Shown: piece by piece, positions 45,612-54,636 of the stretch
Position numbering within the stretch: position 1 is the first letter of the stretch
Layout of the letters: every line of letters starts with the position of its first letter
Origin: an uncultured Poribacteria bacterium
Lineage (GTDB): Bacteria; Poribacteria; WGA-4E; PCPOR2b
DNA: 64,000 nt
NCBI GenBank assembly: GCA_958296125.1
Contig: OY282444.1
Location: forward strand, 4,001,623-4,065,622
Reading direction: 5' to 3'
Translations under genes and position numbers: made by a program
The notes under the pieces: model-generated
Seen by the model: only the letters and a program-made list of their open reading frames with translations
Database searches by the model: none
What the model was told of the DNA's origin: nothing

Positions 45612-46418
45612 ATGCGTTCCCAAAATGCCGCTAGCCCCCGACATCGTCGGGATTCAGAGCGACTCCGTTCCGAGGGGTCTCAACCTGAGAGGCCTGTTCA
45701 ACCGATTGATGCCCCAGAAATTTGTGAGATAGGTGCGCCAATCAATGGCGAACCCCAATACAGTACACGCCGATTATTTTTGCAGCTTCAGGTGTTCACG
45801 GGTTGTTCTCGACCTCACGAGCTAATCGAACCATTAAAAGCCAGTGATCTGGAAGCGGTGCTCTATCACGATTTGAATGATCCGAAGGGTGTCGGCTTGC
45901 TTTTTATGACGGAGGATGCGGATTCCCTTGTGACTGAGACGAGACGAATTCTCACGGGTGAGCCATTTAACGCCCTTCACCCAAGGCCTGAGTTTACCAT
46001 GGTGGGTAGAACCTATGCCTCTGGACGGGAGCCGGACCTAGAGGATTGGCTGCTCGTTAAACCCCGCCGCAATACGCTTAACCCTGAACTCTCGTGGGCA
46101 ATCTGGTATCCACTCCGTCGGCAACCGGAGTTCTATCGACTTCCTAAACCGGAACAGGGAAAGATCTTGATGGAACATGCGATGATTGGTAGAACATACG
46201 TGGAGGCAGGATACGCGCATGACATTCGGCTGGCGTGTTTTGGGTTGGATGCACGCGATAACGATTTTGTGATCGGATTGATGGGCGCGACCCTTCACCC
46301 CTTGTCCCACCTTGTGGGTGAGATGAGAAAGTCGCAACAGACCGCTCAATATCTCGAATCGCTGGGTCCATTTTTTGTTGGCAAAGTCTGCTGGCAGAGT
46401 CCTTGTGATATTGGCTGA
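45612..46418 (+). CDS. Chlorite dismutase/HemQ-like heme-binding protein
   Basis: The 268-residue protein belongs to the Cld/HemQ fold. The ferredoxin-like core starts around residue 54 (RRLFLQLQVFTGC), with the proximal heme His in LMEHAMIGRTY (about 188) and DFVIGLMG near the end. HemQ makes heme from coproheme; peroxide-driven or chlorite-splitting roles are alternatives. The first 45 residues are unusual: they include a CCCGACATCGTCGGG palindrome (45637-45651) and the word cgactccgttccgaggg also found at the end of the HEAT gene. GAGGA lies before the ATG. Confidence 0.82.
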   Translation: MRSQNAASPRHRRDSERLRSEGSQPERPVQPIDAPEICEIGAPINGEPQYSTRRLFLQLQVFTGCSRPHELIEPLKASDLEAVLYHDLNDPKGVGLLFMTEDADSLVTETRRILTGEPFNALHPRPEFTMVGRTYASGREPDLEDWLLVKPRRNTLNPELSWAIWYPLRRQPEFYRLPKPEQGKILMEHAMIGRTYVEAGYAHDIRLACFGLDARDNDFVIGLMGATLHPLSHLVGEMRKSQQTAQYLESLGPFFVGKVCWQSPCDIG

Positions 46419-46425
46419 GGGGAAA

Positions 46426-47151
46426 ATGAAAAACATCGCTGTAATCGTCACTAAAGAATTGTATACCTACTTTGTCTCACCCATCGCCTACTTCGTGTTC
46501 TTCATTTTTACGGCGGTCTCCGGCTTCCTATTCAGCGTAATTCTGTTGAGTTATGCTGCGTATCAGTATTCAACAACTGATGTGATGCAGACCTTGTTTA
46601 ACAACGTCAGTGTCACCCTCCTCTTTTTCACCCCGGCTTTGACGATGAAACTTTTCGCGGAAGAAAAGAAAACAGGTACAATCGAACTGCTGATGACCTC
46701 CCCGATCAAAGATACCGAAGTCGTTCTTGGGAAATTCTTGGCGAGTTGGATTCTGTTATTTGGGATGCTGCTGTTAACCCTGATTTTTCCGTTGATAACG
46801 ACTCGATTCGGCGATTTAGATATCGGACCAGTTATTAGCGGATATTTGGGGCTGCTGCTGCTCGGTTCGACCTTCCTCTCGCTTGGCGTGATGATATCTT
46901 CAATGACGAAAAACCAGATTGTTGCCGCCTTGACCAGTTTCGGTCTGCTACTCTCTCTCTGGATTATCGGTTTCCTATCAAGTCGCGGTGGAAAGATGGG
47001 TGATTTCTTGGGGTATCTGTCTCTCACCGAACACTTCAACGATTTTTCGCGGGGGACCGTATCCCTCAAGCACGCTGCTTACTATCTGAGTTTCACAATC
47101 GTCTGTCTCTTCTTTACGGTTAAATCATTTGAATCATCAAAGTGGAGGTAA
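46426..47151 (+). CDS. ABC-2 type transporter permease, GldF-like
   Basis: The 241-residue protein has six membrane segments and the ABC-2 features KELYTYFVSPIAYFVFFIF and LTMKLFAEEKKTGTIELLMTSPI before TM3. It is similar to gliding-motility GldF and copper-resistance NosY-type permeases. It begins 8 bp after hemQ (ATG at 46426 chosen over an earlier in-frame ATG) and is followed after 5 bp by the GldG-like gene. No ATPase gene is adjacent. Confidence 0.87.
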   Translation: MKNIAVIVTKELYTYFVSPIAYFVFFIFTAVSGFLFSVILLSYAAYQYSTTDVMQTLFNNVSVTLLFFTPALTMKLFAEEKKTGTIELLMTSPIKDTEVVLGKFLASWILLFGMLLLTLIFPLITTRFGDLDIGPVISGYLGLLLLGSTFLSLGVMISSMTKNQIVAALTSFGLLLSLWIIGFLSSRGGKMGDFLGYLSLTEHFNDFSRGTVSLKHAAYYLSFTIVCLFFTVKSFESSKWR

Positions 47152-47156
47152 TTTCG

Positions 47157-48821
47157 ATGCACGAAACGCCACGCCCGGAAGATGTAAAATCACGAACAGG
47201 CAATCAGTGGGCACCGCTGCTCGGTTTTCTCACGCTTATCCTTCTGTTTGCAACGCTGTCGAGTGTTTTGCTGCGTCTACGCCTCGCTATGTGGATTTTC
47301 CTCGTGCTTGGAATTGTGTCTCTGACCGTTTTTGTAATTCTGAAACGTCAGGCGGTAGCTCGCTTCTTTGTGAGCCGTCAAGTTCGCTACGGCACAAATG
47401 TTGGCATCGCTGTTTTGCTGATGACCGGGATTGCTGTCATTGCCAACGTTATCGTCGCGCAAAGGTTTGATATATCCGCAGACTGGACAGGGGATAAGAT
47501 ATATACCCTGTCGGATCAGACGAAGAAAATTCTGCACGGGTTAGATCGGGAAGTTCGGGTGATTGCCTTCTTCAGTCTTAACGCTGCTAATGATCAATTG
47601 GCGCGCGAACGTCAACGTGCGGAGGAGCTATTGGAGAGATATCAACACGAGACTGACAAACTCACGGTCGAGTTTATAGACCCCTATGCGGGAGCGATGC
47701 AGAGTAAGAAATATGAGATTCAGCGTGATGGGACGACGGTATTCGAGAGCGGTGAGGTGCGGGAGCGTATCACAACTGTCGATGAGCAGAAGTTTACCAG
47801 CGCAATTCTGAAAGTGGTCCGTGACGAGTTGGTGAAAATCTATTTCTTGACAGGCCACGAGGAACAGGCGATTGACGATTTTGATGAGAACCGAGGCTAC
47901 AGCTATACCAGAGAGGAACTAGAAAAGCAGAATTACAGGGTCGAGCGGTTATCTCTGGCAGTGCAGCCGGCAGTCCCCGCTGATTGTGCGGCACTCATCA
48001 TCCCTGGTCCCAAAGCACCGCTGATGGCTCACGAAGTCAACGCGATCTCCAAATACCTGAACAAAGACGGCAAGTTGTTCCTGATGCTTGATCCCTCGGT
48101 GAACTCGGCGAAAGAGCCGAATCAAGGGTTGGTCGACTTGATGGACAGATGGGGGGTTACGATTGGTAATGATCTCGTTTTGGATCACATCCGTCCCGCG
48201 TTCTTCCTGTTCGGTGGTAGTCATCCAGACGCACCGACGCTTGGTGACTTTGAGTTCCATCAAATCACACAGGATGTGTCTCGGCAAATAACATTTCAGC
48301 TCGCCCGGTCTGCCACTCCGAAGCCGAATGCAGGAGGCGACCTCAATGTCAAATCACTCGCAAAGGCCACCGATGAGATTGGCGGCAGCTGGGGCGAGAC
48401 AAAACGGACAGCTGACGGTACTTTTGAAACAGATCCCTCATATATGGAAGGCGAGGATACACCGCCTCCGGTGTCTCTCGCGGTTGCGATCCAGCACACA
48501 GGCAGTGAATCAACCCCAGAGAATGACGGACCTGATGATACACCAGAAGCAAGCGGAACGCGAATCGTCGTCGTTGGGGACTCCGATTTTGCAACCAATT
48601 TATTTTTTCACGGCACCGGGGGCGGTGATTTCTTTCTAAACGCGGTGAACTGGTTGACACTGGAGGAAGACCTGATTGCCATCCGTCCGGTGAATCCAAG
48701 TGAGCGAAGCCTACGGATGGTGACACCGCGCGAAGTCGCATTCGTGCAGATGATGGCAATTTTTCTGATCCCGTTAATCATCTTTCTCATCGGTGTGGGG
48801 GTCTGGTGGCGACGGCGATAG
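47157..48821 (+). CDS. GldG-like ABC-transporter auxiliary protein
   Basis: The 554-residue protein has three membrane segments near the N-terminus, a large outside domain (about 100-520) typical of the ABC_transp_aux family (VIAFFSLNAANDQLARERQRAEELLERY, LTGHEEQAIDDF, LFLMLDPSV) and a C-terminal segment followed by WWRRR. In gliding bacteria GldF and GldG form a complex with the ATPase GldA. The ATG at 47157 with GTGGAGGT at 8 bp is preferred to the GTG at 47142. A Ser/Thr/Pro-rich acidic loop at about 445-470 is poorly ordered. Confidence 0.85.
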   Translation: MHETPRPEDVKSRTGNQWAPLLGFLTLILLFATLSSVLLRLRLAMWIFLVLGIVSLTVFVILKRQAVARFFVSRQVRYGTNVGIAVLLMTGIAVIANVIVAQRFDISADWTGDKIYTLSDQTKKILHGLDREVRVIAFFSLNAANDQLARERQRAEELLERYQHETDKLTVEFIDPYAGAMQSKKYEIQRDGTTVFESGEVRERITTVDEQKFTSAILKVVRDELVKIYFLTGHEEQAIDDFDENRGYSYTREELEKQNYRVERLSLAVQPAVPADCAALIIPGPKAPLMAHEVNAISKYLNKDGKLFLMLDPSVNSAKEPNQGLVDLMDRWGVTIGNDLVLDHIRPAFFLFGGSHPDAPTLGDFEFHQITQDVSRQITFQLARSATPKPNAGGDLNVKSLAKATDEIGGSWGETKRTADGTFETDPSYMEGEDTPPPVSLAVAIQHTGSESTPENDGPDDTPEASGTRIVVVGDSDFATNLFFHGTGGGDFFLNAVNWLTLEEDLIAIRPVNPSERSLRMVTPREVAFVQMMAIFLIPLIIFLIGVGVWWRRR

Positions 48822-48881
48822 CTGCAAGTCGAAGAAAGCAAAACGCAAGGATGCTAAGCGAGCAAGGGAGAATAAAAAAGG

Positions 48882-48902
48882 GTTAGGACTAACGCAGTTG
48901 AA
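48882..48902 (+). repeat. Dispersed repeat, copy 3
   Basis: GTTAGGACTAACGCAGTTGA, one base changed and one inserted relative to the copies at 17026 and 20306, in the gap between converging genes. Confidence 0.5.
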
Positions 48903-48948
48903 TCCCTTGCGTTAAATTCAGAGGCGATTTGTCTCTCACCGCGGTACA

Positions 48949-49353
48949 TCACTTCTCCCTTCCCAAGCATTCCTGATAATGCTGCGGGTAGATCTGGATG
49001 CCCGTCTTAATCAGAGGAGCGAGTGCCATAATTTTTGAGAGTGAACCTGTGGGCACAATCTGCCGCTTGGTGATTGCGCCCATGACATTAATTTCTCCCA
49101 ACCAAAAATGATGGGCGGTATCCCCGGTCATAGCAAGTTCCACGTCCGGTTTTTCGTTGCACTCTCCATAGTGGACGGCACCCTCACCGTTATGTGCAGT
49201 AAGCGTAATGGAAGCTGCTGGCTTTGTGTAGTTGAACCTCACTGTTAATTTCAGCGATGCCAATACTGTCTGCACTTGCGTCTGAGATTTCATCCGCTCA
49301 AATAAGCCACCGAGGCATGTGTAGAGTGCGTCCGCAGTTTCAAAAACTGGCAT
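48949..49353 (-). CDS. SCP2 sterol-transfer family protein
   Basis: The 134-residue protein has the SCP2 fold: a hydrophobic strand/helix pattern with LKLTVRFNYTKPAASITLT, CNEKPDVELAMTGDTAHHFWLGEINVMGAITKRQI and a C-terminal hydrophobic helix. Such domains bind lipids or fatty acyl groups. It is the last gene of the leftward sugar-acid cluster, 30 bp after the preceding stop. Confidence 0.82.
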   Translation of the reverse strand: MPVFETADALYTCLGGLFERMKSQTQVQTVLASLKLTVRFNYTKPAASITLTAHNGEGAVHYGECNEKPDVELAMTGDTAHHFWLGEINVMGAITKRQIVPTGSLSKIMALAPLIKTGIQIYPQHYQECLGREK

Positions 49354-49383
49354 GGCTCAAAATCCTTCCCTGAAGCGCAGACA

Positions 49384-50643
49384 TTAGCTCCAAAGCCGAT
49401 CGTGCGAACGTTCTTTGTCCCACGCTGTTGTCGGGGCAAAGTACTCCGGATCGTCCGGGTGCAGATGTTCCTTGATAGCGTCCGGATTGAGTTCAATGCC
49501 GAGCCCCGGTGCCTCTGTCACTTCCATATACCCATCTTGGATAATTGGATCGGGAAGCCCAGTCACCAACTCATTCCACCACGGATTATCAACAGAATGG
49601 TTTTCCAAAACAAGGAAGTTCTGTGTCGCTGCGGCGCAATGAATACTTGCCATCGCACATACCGGTGTCCCCGCCATGTGTAGTGCCATGGCGATGCCGT
49701 GCTCTTGCGCGAGGTCACCAATCTTCTTGGTCTCCAAAATCCCGCCTGATGTCGCGATATCCGGGTGACAAATGGAGATGGCTTTCGCTTCAAATAGTTT
49801 TATAAACTCCTCTTTGCAGTAGATATCCTCACCTGTGCAGATCGGTGTTGCACACGCGTTTGAAAGTCGGAGGTACTGATCCGTAAATTGCCACGGCACC
49901 ATATCCTCCAGCCACGCCAGATTGTACTTCTCCAAAGCCCTGCCGAGGCGGATACAGTCCTCGATTCCAATATGACCAAAATGGTCAGTTGCAAGTGGAA
50001 TCTCGTAACCGATAATTTCCCGCACTGTTTCGACGTACTCACATAAAAGCGCAATCCCTTTGTCTGTGAGGCGGATGCCGGTGAACGGATGCATCAGGGT
50101 GCTCGTATCGAGATGTCCTGACGGCGCGCAGAGGGTTCCTGGAATATCCCTAATGAGTCCGATACCAACGTCCATCTTCAAGAAGGTGAACCCACGGTCT
50201 ATCCGTTCTTTGAGTTTCTTTCCCATCTCCTCCGGGTCTTTAAGGGATGGCGTGTCGGCGTAGCAGCGGATTTTGTCGCGGAATTTCCCGCCCGCGAGCT
50301 GGTAGCAGGGGACACCATAAGCTTTACCTGCGAGATCCATCAGTGCCATCTCGATTCCGCATACACCTCCCCCTTGGCGTGCATGGCCCCCAAACTGCTT
50401 AATCTGGCGAAAGATTTTATCGACATTGCAGGGATTTTCCCCCAATATTCGACTTTTGAGTAGGAGTGCGTATGTTTTACTCGCTCCGTCGCGCACTTCG
50501 CCGAGTCCATAGATTCCCTGATTCGTATCCAGTTTGAGGATGGGCCCCCCGGTTGCTGTGTGGGCGAGGCGCATATCGGTAATTTTCAGTTGAGATGGAC
50601 GAGAATTCGTGTTTACATTTGATGAAATTTCTGTAGATGTCAT
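49384..50643 (-). CDS. Enolase-superfamily (mandelate racemase-like) protein
   Basis: The 419-residue protein has KMDVG on the second barrel strand, metal ligands Asp in TDHFGHI, Glu in WLEDMVP and Glu in TGEDIY, and the catalytic His in ALHMAGTP. The DHF triad and HMAGTP resemble galactarate/glucarate- or altronate-type dehydratases. The substrate is not known. GGGAG precedes the ATG. It is part of the seven-gene leftward cluster. Confidence 0.86.
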   Translation of the reverse strand: MTSTEISSNVNTNSRPSQLKITDMRLAHTATGGPILKLDTNQGIYGLGEVRDGASKTYALLLKSRILGENPCNVDKIFRQIKQFGGHARQGGGVCGIEMALMDLAGKAYGVPCYQLAGGKFRDKIRCYADTPSLKDPEEMGKKLKERIDRGFTFLKMDVGIGLIRDIPGTLCAPSGHLDTSTLMHPFTGIRLTDKGIALLCEYVETVREIIGYEIPLATDHFGHIGIEDCIRLGRALEKYNLAWLEDMVPWQFTDQYLRLSNACATPICTGEDIYCKEEFIKLFEAKAISICHPDIATSGGILETKKIGDLAQEHGIAMALHMAGTPVCAMASIHCAAATQNFLVLENHSVDNPWWNELVTGLPDPIIQDGYMEVTEAPGLGIELNPDAIKEHLHPDDPEYFAPTTAWDKERSHDRLWS

Positions 50644-50733
50644 TCAATCTCCCTCAAATAGATGTGAGTTGGGTCGTAACCAATGGTGCTAATTTACAAC
50701 TGTTGATATGCTCTTGCATGAGGCGTGAAGTGA

Positions 50734-50772
50734 GTTCATTGGTACATTGACTGAACTCTTGAACCAATGAAC
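50734..50772. terminator. Hairpin after the M14-like gene
   Basis: GTTCATTGGT and ACCAATGAAC form a perfect 10-bp stem with a 19-base loop, about 15 bp downstream of the stop of the gene at 50787-51512. No T tract follows, so termination is uncertain. Confidence 0.4.
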
Positions 50773-50786
50773 CAGGGGAGGGTTCT

Positions 50787-51512
50787 TTAGGTCAGAGCCT
50801 CAAGCGCGGCATCCAGTGCTGTTAGATGAGCCGCTGTCCGTTGGTCAAGGGGCCAACTCGTTGGGGTCTCACAAATCATAACATGGTCTGCGTTAAAGTG
50901 GAAGAGGTAAGAGACCAACCCCGCATCTCCCCAAGCGGGGTCTACCTGCAAAACGCCGTCAGCGATTGGCAGGTCGTTTTCCCCTGCCTCTCCATCAATC
51001 CGCCCAATCTTTTCGATTTGACGGGTTATTTCGGGTCCAATCCATCGCTTATTGCGTTGGGCTTCGTAGAGGTATACCCCCTCCGCTTCCCAATCCTCAT
51101 GGAAGTCGATGCAAAAATCGAAACGTTGTCCTTCAATCGTTTTTTTGACGAGGTCAACCTCAGCGATCCCGGTTTCTCCAAATAGGCGGTTCAGATCTAC
51201 GTCCCGCTTGTTCTCCCTTGTGTTGTGCACGTAACCGTAGGGGTTGATACACGGTAGAATCAGGAACTTGAACCGTTGCAACAGATGGGCGTTATCCCGC
51301 TCCAAGAAACGCAAAACCGACGCTGGCCCAGCGGGCTCATCGCCGTGAATACCTCCGGCAATCAAGATATTTTTCTTGACCCCTAGCCCGTCCTCTAGCG
51401 AAACGCGATGGCAGGGATAGTCGTCCACAACACCTACGGTTTCTATCCGCGTGTGGGGCGAGTTTAGGGATTCCAACCGTTTCGTGAAGCGAGTATAATC
51501 TCGGCGATCCAC
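50787..51512 (-). CDS. Zinc carboxypeptidase/aspartoacylase-like (M14-type) hydrolase
   Basis: The 241-residue protein has the M14 zinc motif GGIHGDEPAG (about 59-68), INPYGYVHNTRENKRDVDLNR with the conserved Asn-Arg pair, a late DFHE and the Glu in ETPTSWP. Family members remove acyl or amino acid groups. The frame runs back to 51680, overlapping the rraA-like gene, but the GTG at 51512 has AGGAGGG 9 bp upstream and gives a normal family length. Its Shine-Dalgarno site starts inside the stop codon context of the upstream gene. Confidence 0.85.
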   Translation of the reverse strand: MDRRDYTRFTKRLESLNSPHTRIETVGVVDDYPCHRVSLEDGLGVKKNILIAGGIHGDEPAGPASVLRFLERDNAHLLQRFKFLILPCINPYGYVHNTRENKRDVDLNRLFGETGIAEVDLVKKTIEGQRFDFCIDFHEDWEAEGVYLYEAQRNKRWIGPEITRQIEKIGRIDGEAGENDLPIADGVLQVDPAWGDAGLVSYLFHFNADHVMICETPTSWPLDQRTAAHLTALDAALEALT

Positions 51513-51528
51513 CTTCCGTGGCCCTCCT

Positions 51529-52338
51529 TTAAAGGTCTTGGGTTTTAACCCACTCCGCGAAATCCGCATTAATCTCGTCCGACCATGCTCCATCAATCTC
51601 ACCGGGGGTATACTTCCCCTCCTGCAAACGTTGATGCCCAAAGCGGTCGCGCATACGAATCTCCTCGGAGCGTTCAACAACCTCCTGCGCTAGGTGGGGT
51701 GGGATAAAAATGACCCCCTCGCGCCGCCCGAGCACAATATCCCCCGGCAGGACTGTTGCTTCGCCGATCCGAACCGGAATATTGATTCCTGTCAAAGTGA
51801 CATCGGCGATGGCACTGGGGTCAACCCCGCGCACAAAAGTTGCAAAGTCCGGGAGGCTATAAATGCCATCGAGGTCGCGGATGCCCCCATCAATGACCAT
51901 ACCTGTTCTGCTACGCGCAAAAATCGCATTGCCGAGGTTGTCACCCGCGAAAGTGCCATTCTTCACCTTGCCGAATAGGTCGACAACAATGGTGTCATTT
52001 TCGAGGAGCGTATCAATCACCCACGAGTTTTGTCCACCGATGCGTTTATCTTTCTCCCCTTGTGCTGCAACGACGTTTTGGAAGTCCGGACGTAGCGGAA
52101 TAAACATGCACGTCACCGCTCTTCCGACCAAGATACGGTCTGGATGCAGGTTCATCCAATCCCCGTCAAACTGAAAACGGTAGCCCTGTCCTTGGAGTAC
52201 GCCCCACGCTTCCTCGATTGTCACCTTTTTCATCCGTTCAACGATGTCGTCTGACACGCGAGGTCTCCCGTCCGGGAACCGCTCGCCTTCCCACTCTCTC
52301 GTAATTTCGAGTATATTTTCTTTATTGATAAGCTGCAC
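51529..52338 (-). CDS. RraA-like (HMG/4-carboxy aldolase-type) family protein
   Basis: The 269-residue protein has the RraA fold with the GDNLGNAI and VIDGGIRDLDGI motifs (Arg-Asp pair about residues 150-156) and VLPGDIVLGRREGVIFIPP. Many members are aldolases splitting 4-hydroxy-4-methyl-2-oxoglutarate or related 2-keto acids rather than RNase E inhibitors. The start is GTG at 52338. A keto-acid aldolase next to sugar-acid dehydratases suggests a catabolic sequence. Confidence 0.86.
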   Translation of the reverse strand: MQLINKENILEITREWEGERFPDGRPRVSDDIVERMKKVTIEEAWGVLQGQGYRFQFDGDWMNLHPDRILVGRAVTCMFIPLRPDFQNVVAAQGEKDKRIGGQNSWVIDTLLENDTIVVDLFGKVKNGTFAGDNLGNAIFARSRTGMVIDGGIRDLDGIYSLPDFATFVRGVDPSAIADVTLTGINIPVRIGEATVLPGDIVLGRREGVIFIPPHLAQEVVERSEEIRMRDRFGHQRLQEGKYTPGEIDGAWSDEINADFAEWVKTQDL

Positions 52339-52389
52339 AGTTGTTAATTATCCTTCCGTTATTTTTAATAATCCTACGGGATTGATGAT

Positions 52390-53247
52390 CTACGCCAGGC
52401 CCGCTTGTGCCCACACTGTATCTAGCGATTCAGCAGCGGTTTGTGCAGCAGCCTGAGGCCCCATCGCGTTAAGCTTCGCACTGAAGGGCTCAACCGTCAC
52501 GGGCCCATCGTAGCCAATACCGCCGAGAATTTGCATTAATTCGGCGAGGGGGATTACCCCCGTCTCGGCGGGAAGGCAGCGCACACTGTCAATCTGCTCA
52601 TCCGGGTCGATTCCCGCGGGGGCATCGTTGATGTGGACGTACACCACGTCTGCTTTGGAGAGTTTTCTGACATCGTCGAGGGTGGAACGGCAGGTGTACC
52701 AATGCCACATATCGAATAGCAGTCCAACGTTGCCTGTCCCAATCCCAGCGGCGAGTCCGAGCACCGCGTCCATCGTATAGGTGAACAGATGCTTCGCTGA
52801 TTTACGGCTCGTCGCCGGACCGATAAACTCAAGCCCAAGCGAGTGCCCATAATCCTTCAAGACCTCCGCAACGGGACGCAGCCGTTTGATGTGAAAATCC
52901 CAGTTTTCTTGGAATGAACGGTCATTTGAACTCGGTGACACAACGGTTGTCGTGCGATGGCAGCCGAGGTCTGCGGCGAGTTTTGCTAAGTTGGGGAGCC
53001 TTGATAGGCTTTCGTTGTATTCCGCGTCGCTTCCACGATAGTTGACCGACAACCCCCACCCCCCTATCTTCAAGCCTGCCTCCGCCCAGAGGTTTTTGAC
53101 GTGATCGACAGAGTGTTCGTTTGCCAATGTATTCGCTTCGCTGATATTCAGGTCTAGCCCCTCAAAGCCCGCCGACTTTGCCAATGCTAGTCCTTCTTCG
53201 ATATTCGCCTGAATGCCAATGGCACCCGGGCTCAGATTTTTGAACAT
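52390..53247 (-). CDS. Sugar phosphate isomerase/epimerase family protein (AP endonuclease 2 fold, IolE-like)
   Basis: The 285-residue TIM barrel has the metal-binding residues LEFIGP (Glu), LFDMWHWY (Asp, His), VHINDAP (His, Asp) and VTVEPF (Glu) in the correct order. Members include inosose dehydratase, L-xylulose-phosphate epimerase and hydroxypyruvate isomerase; the specific reaction cannot be read. GGAGG precedes the ATG. It lies between two enolase-superfamily genes. Confidence 0.86.
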   Translation of the reverse strand: MFKNLSPGAIGIQANIEEGLALAKSAGFEGLDLNISEANTLANEHSVDHVKNLWAEAGLKIGGWGLSVNYRGSDAEYNESLSRLPNLAKLAADLGCHRTTTVVSPSSNDRSFQENWDFHIKRLRPVAEVLKDYGHSLGLEFIGPATSRKSAKHLFTYTMDAVLGLAAGIGTGNVGLLFDMWHWYTCRSTLDDVRKLSKADVVYVHINDAPAGIDPDEQIDSVRCLPAETGVIPLAELMQILGGIGYDGPVTVEPFSAKLNAMGPQAAAQTAAESLDTVWAQAGLA

Positions 53248-53389
53248 ATTATGCCTCCATGTACAGTTTGGTATACACGGACTCCACTAAAAAACGGTTA
53301 TTTCGACACCTGTAATCAAGATCTCTTATAGATTGTGTAAAGAATGACGGTTTGGGTCGTCAACCCCCTCGGGCGGACATTTGCCATTT

Positions 53390-54520
53390 TTACTGATCTA
53401 CTCGATACTTCTCCAACGCATCTATATCCAATTCACAGCCCAATCCGGGTGATTGAGGAACGGGGGTGTAACCCTTCTCGAAGGTGAATCCTTCCGTAAT
53501 CAAATCATCAACGCGGGTCCAACTCCCGACGAAATCGCTGGCGAGGACACAGTTTGGCGCGACGGAGGCGGCGTGAAGATAAGACCGTTCCATAATACCA
53601 AGGTCGTTTCCTGATCCGTGCCACACGGGGATGCCCGCTGCTTGTGCAATCGCAGCCGCCTTGACAAAGTTGACCATCGAACCGCCGAGATTGAGATAAT
53701 CCACCGCGTCAGCGCGAATCGCTTTAATCACGTCTGACGCACCGCCGAGGTGAAGTGCCAATGGAAACGGTAACTCCCGACGCATGTATTGATACTGCGC
53801 TAGGACATCGTCCCGCAAGCCTTTCTTCGGGATGGGATCTTCAAACACTTCAACGTTCTCAAGTTCTTTTATCTGCTCGGCGAGTTCAAGGGTTTGTTCA
53901 ACGGTATAAAAGCGTTCATTCGGATCAACCGTCATTTTGAAGGCCGATCCGCCAACTTCCCAGACTGCTCGTATCCGTTCAGCCATTGGCTCTTGGATTC
54001 GGCATTTCGTTTTGAGGCCGGTAAACCCGCGTTCAATGGCAATTTTTGCACTGCGTCCTGTATGTTCTGGTGTCTGGTGCCCGATCCAAAAATCTGCCCG
54101 TACCTTGTCCCGACAGGCACCGCCCAGCAGCGCGTGAGCCGGTACATTGAGTCGTTTGCCGACGAGGTCAAAGACTGCCATTTCAAACGCCTCGTATCCG
54201 ATGGGGTAGGGACCGAGTTCTATTTCCCAATCTTCCGGTGATTCGGGATTCGGCTTGAGTGGCTCCGTGCGAAAGACGTTCTGCAAACACATCTTCATCA
54301 CGTCCCTGCCCCTCAACTGTTCAGCCGCTTGAGCCACTGTTTCTGTTGATTGCCCCCGCCCCGTTTCACCGATTCCGGTGATATCCTCGTCGGTATGTAT
54401 CCGAATAATCTGTTTGGGCATTCTTGCCCAGTCAGGGTAACCACCGTATTCCTCGCTATGTACTGCTTCGGGGAATACTGGAACGACAACTGTCCAAACA
54501 TCGATCTGTGTAATTTTCAT
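53390..54520 (-). CDS. Enolase-superfamily (mandelate racemase-like) protein with altered metal site
   Basis: The 376-residue protein has KTKC on the second barrel strand, VDPNERF (Asp ligand, about 199) and FEDPIPK (Glu ligand). At the third ligand position it has LALHLG with His (about 257), as in the gene at 33019. No PHNPLSP-type catalytic His block is visible; instead WHGSGND follows. AAGGG precedes the ATG. It is probably a sugar-acid enzyme but may bind metal differently. Confidence 0.83.
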   Translation of the reverse strand: MKITQIDVWTVVVPVFPEAVHSEEYGGYPDWARMPKQIIRIHTDEDITGIGETGRGQSTETVAQAAEQLRGRDVMKMCLQNVFRTEPLKPNPESPEDWEIELGPYPIGYEAFEMAVFDLVGKRLNVPAHALLGGACRDKVRADFWIGHQTPEHTGRSAKIAIERGFTGLKTKCRIQEPMAERIRAVWEVGGSAFKMTVDPNERFYTVEQTLELAEQIKELENVEVFEDPIPKKGLRDDVLAQYQYMRRELPFPLALHLGGASDVIKAIRADAVDYLNLGGSMVNFVKAAAIAQAAGIPVWHGSGNDLGIMERSYLHAASVAPNCVLASDFVGSWTRVDDLITEGFTFEKGYTPVPQSPGLGCELDIDALEKYRVDQ

Positions 54521-54636
54521 CAGCGAACCCTTTCTATTGCGCTATCCCTAAACTCAAAGAAAATTCCTCAACCTCCCAGTCCTTGGCTGTCATCGGGTGC
54601 TGACTGAGAAGTGATTGTGCATTACCGTTCCTATTC

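Noticed and set aside
50734-50772. Strong rho-independent terminator
   Set aside because: The stem is good but there is no T tract, so it is listed only with low confidence.
51513-51680. Longer N-terminus for the M14-like protein
   Set aside because: It would overlap the RraA-like gene by 152 bp, while the GTG at 51512 has an ideal ribosome site and normal length.
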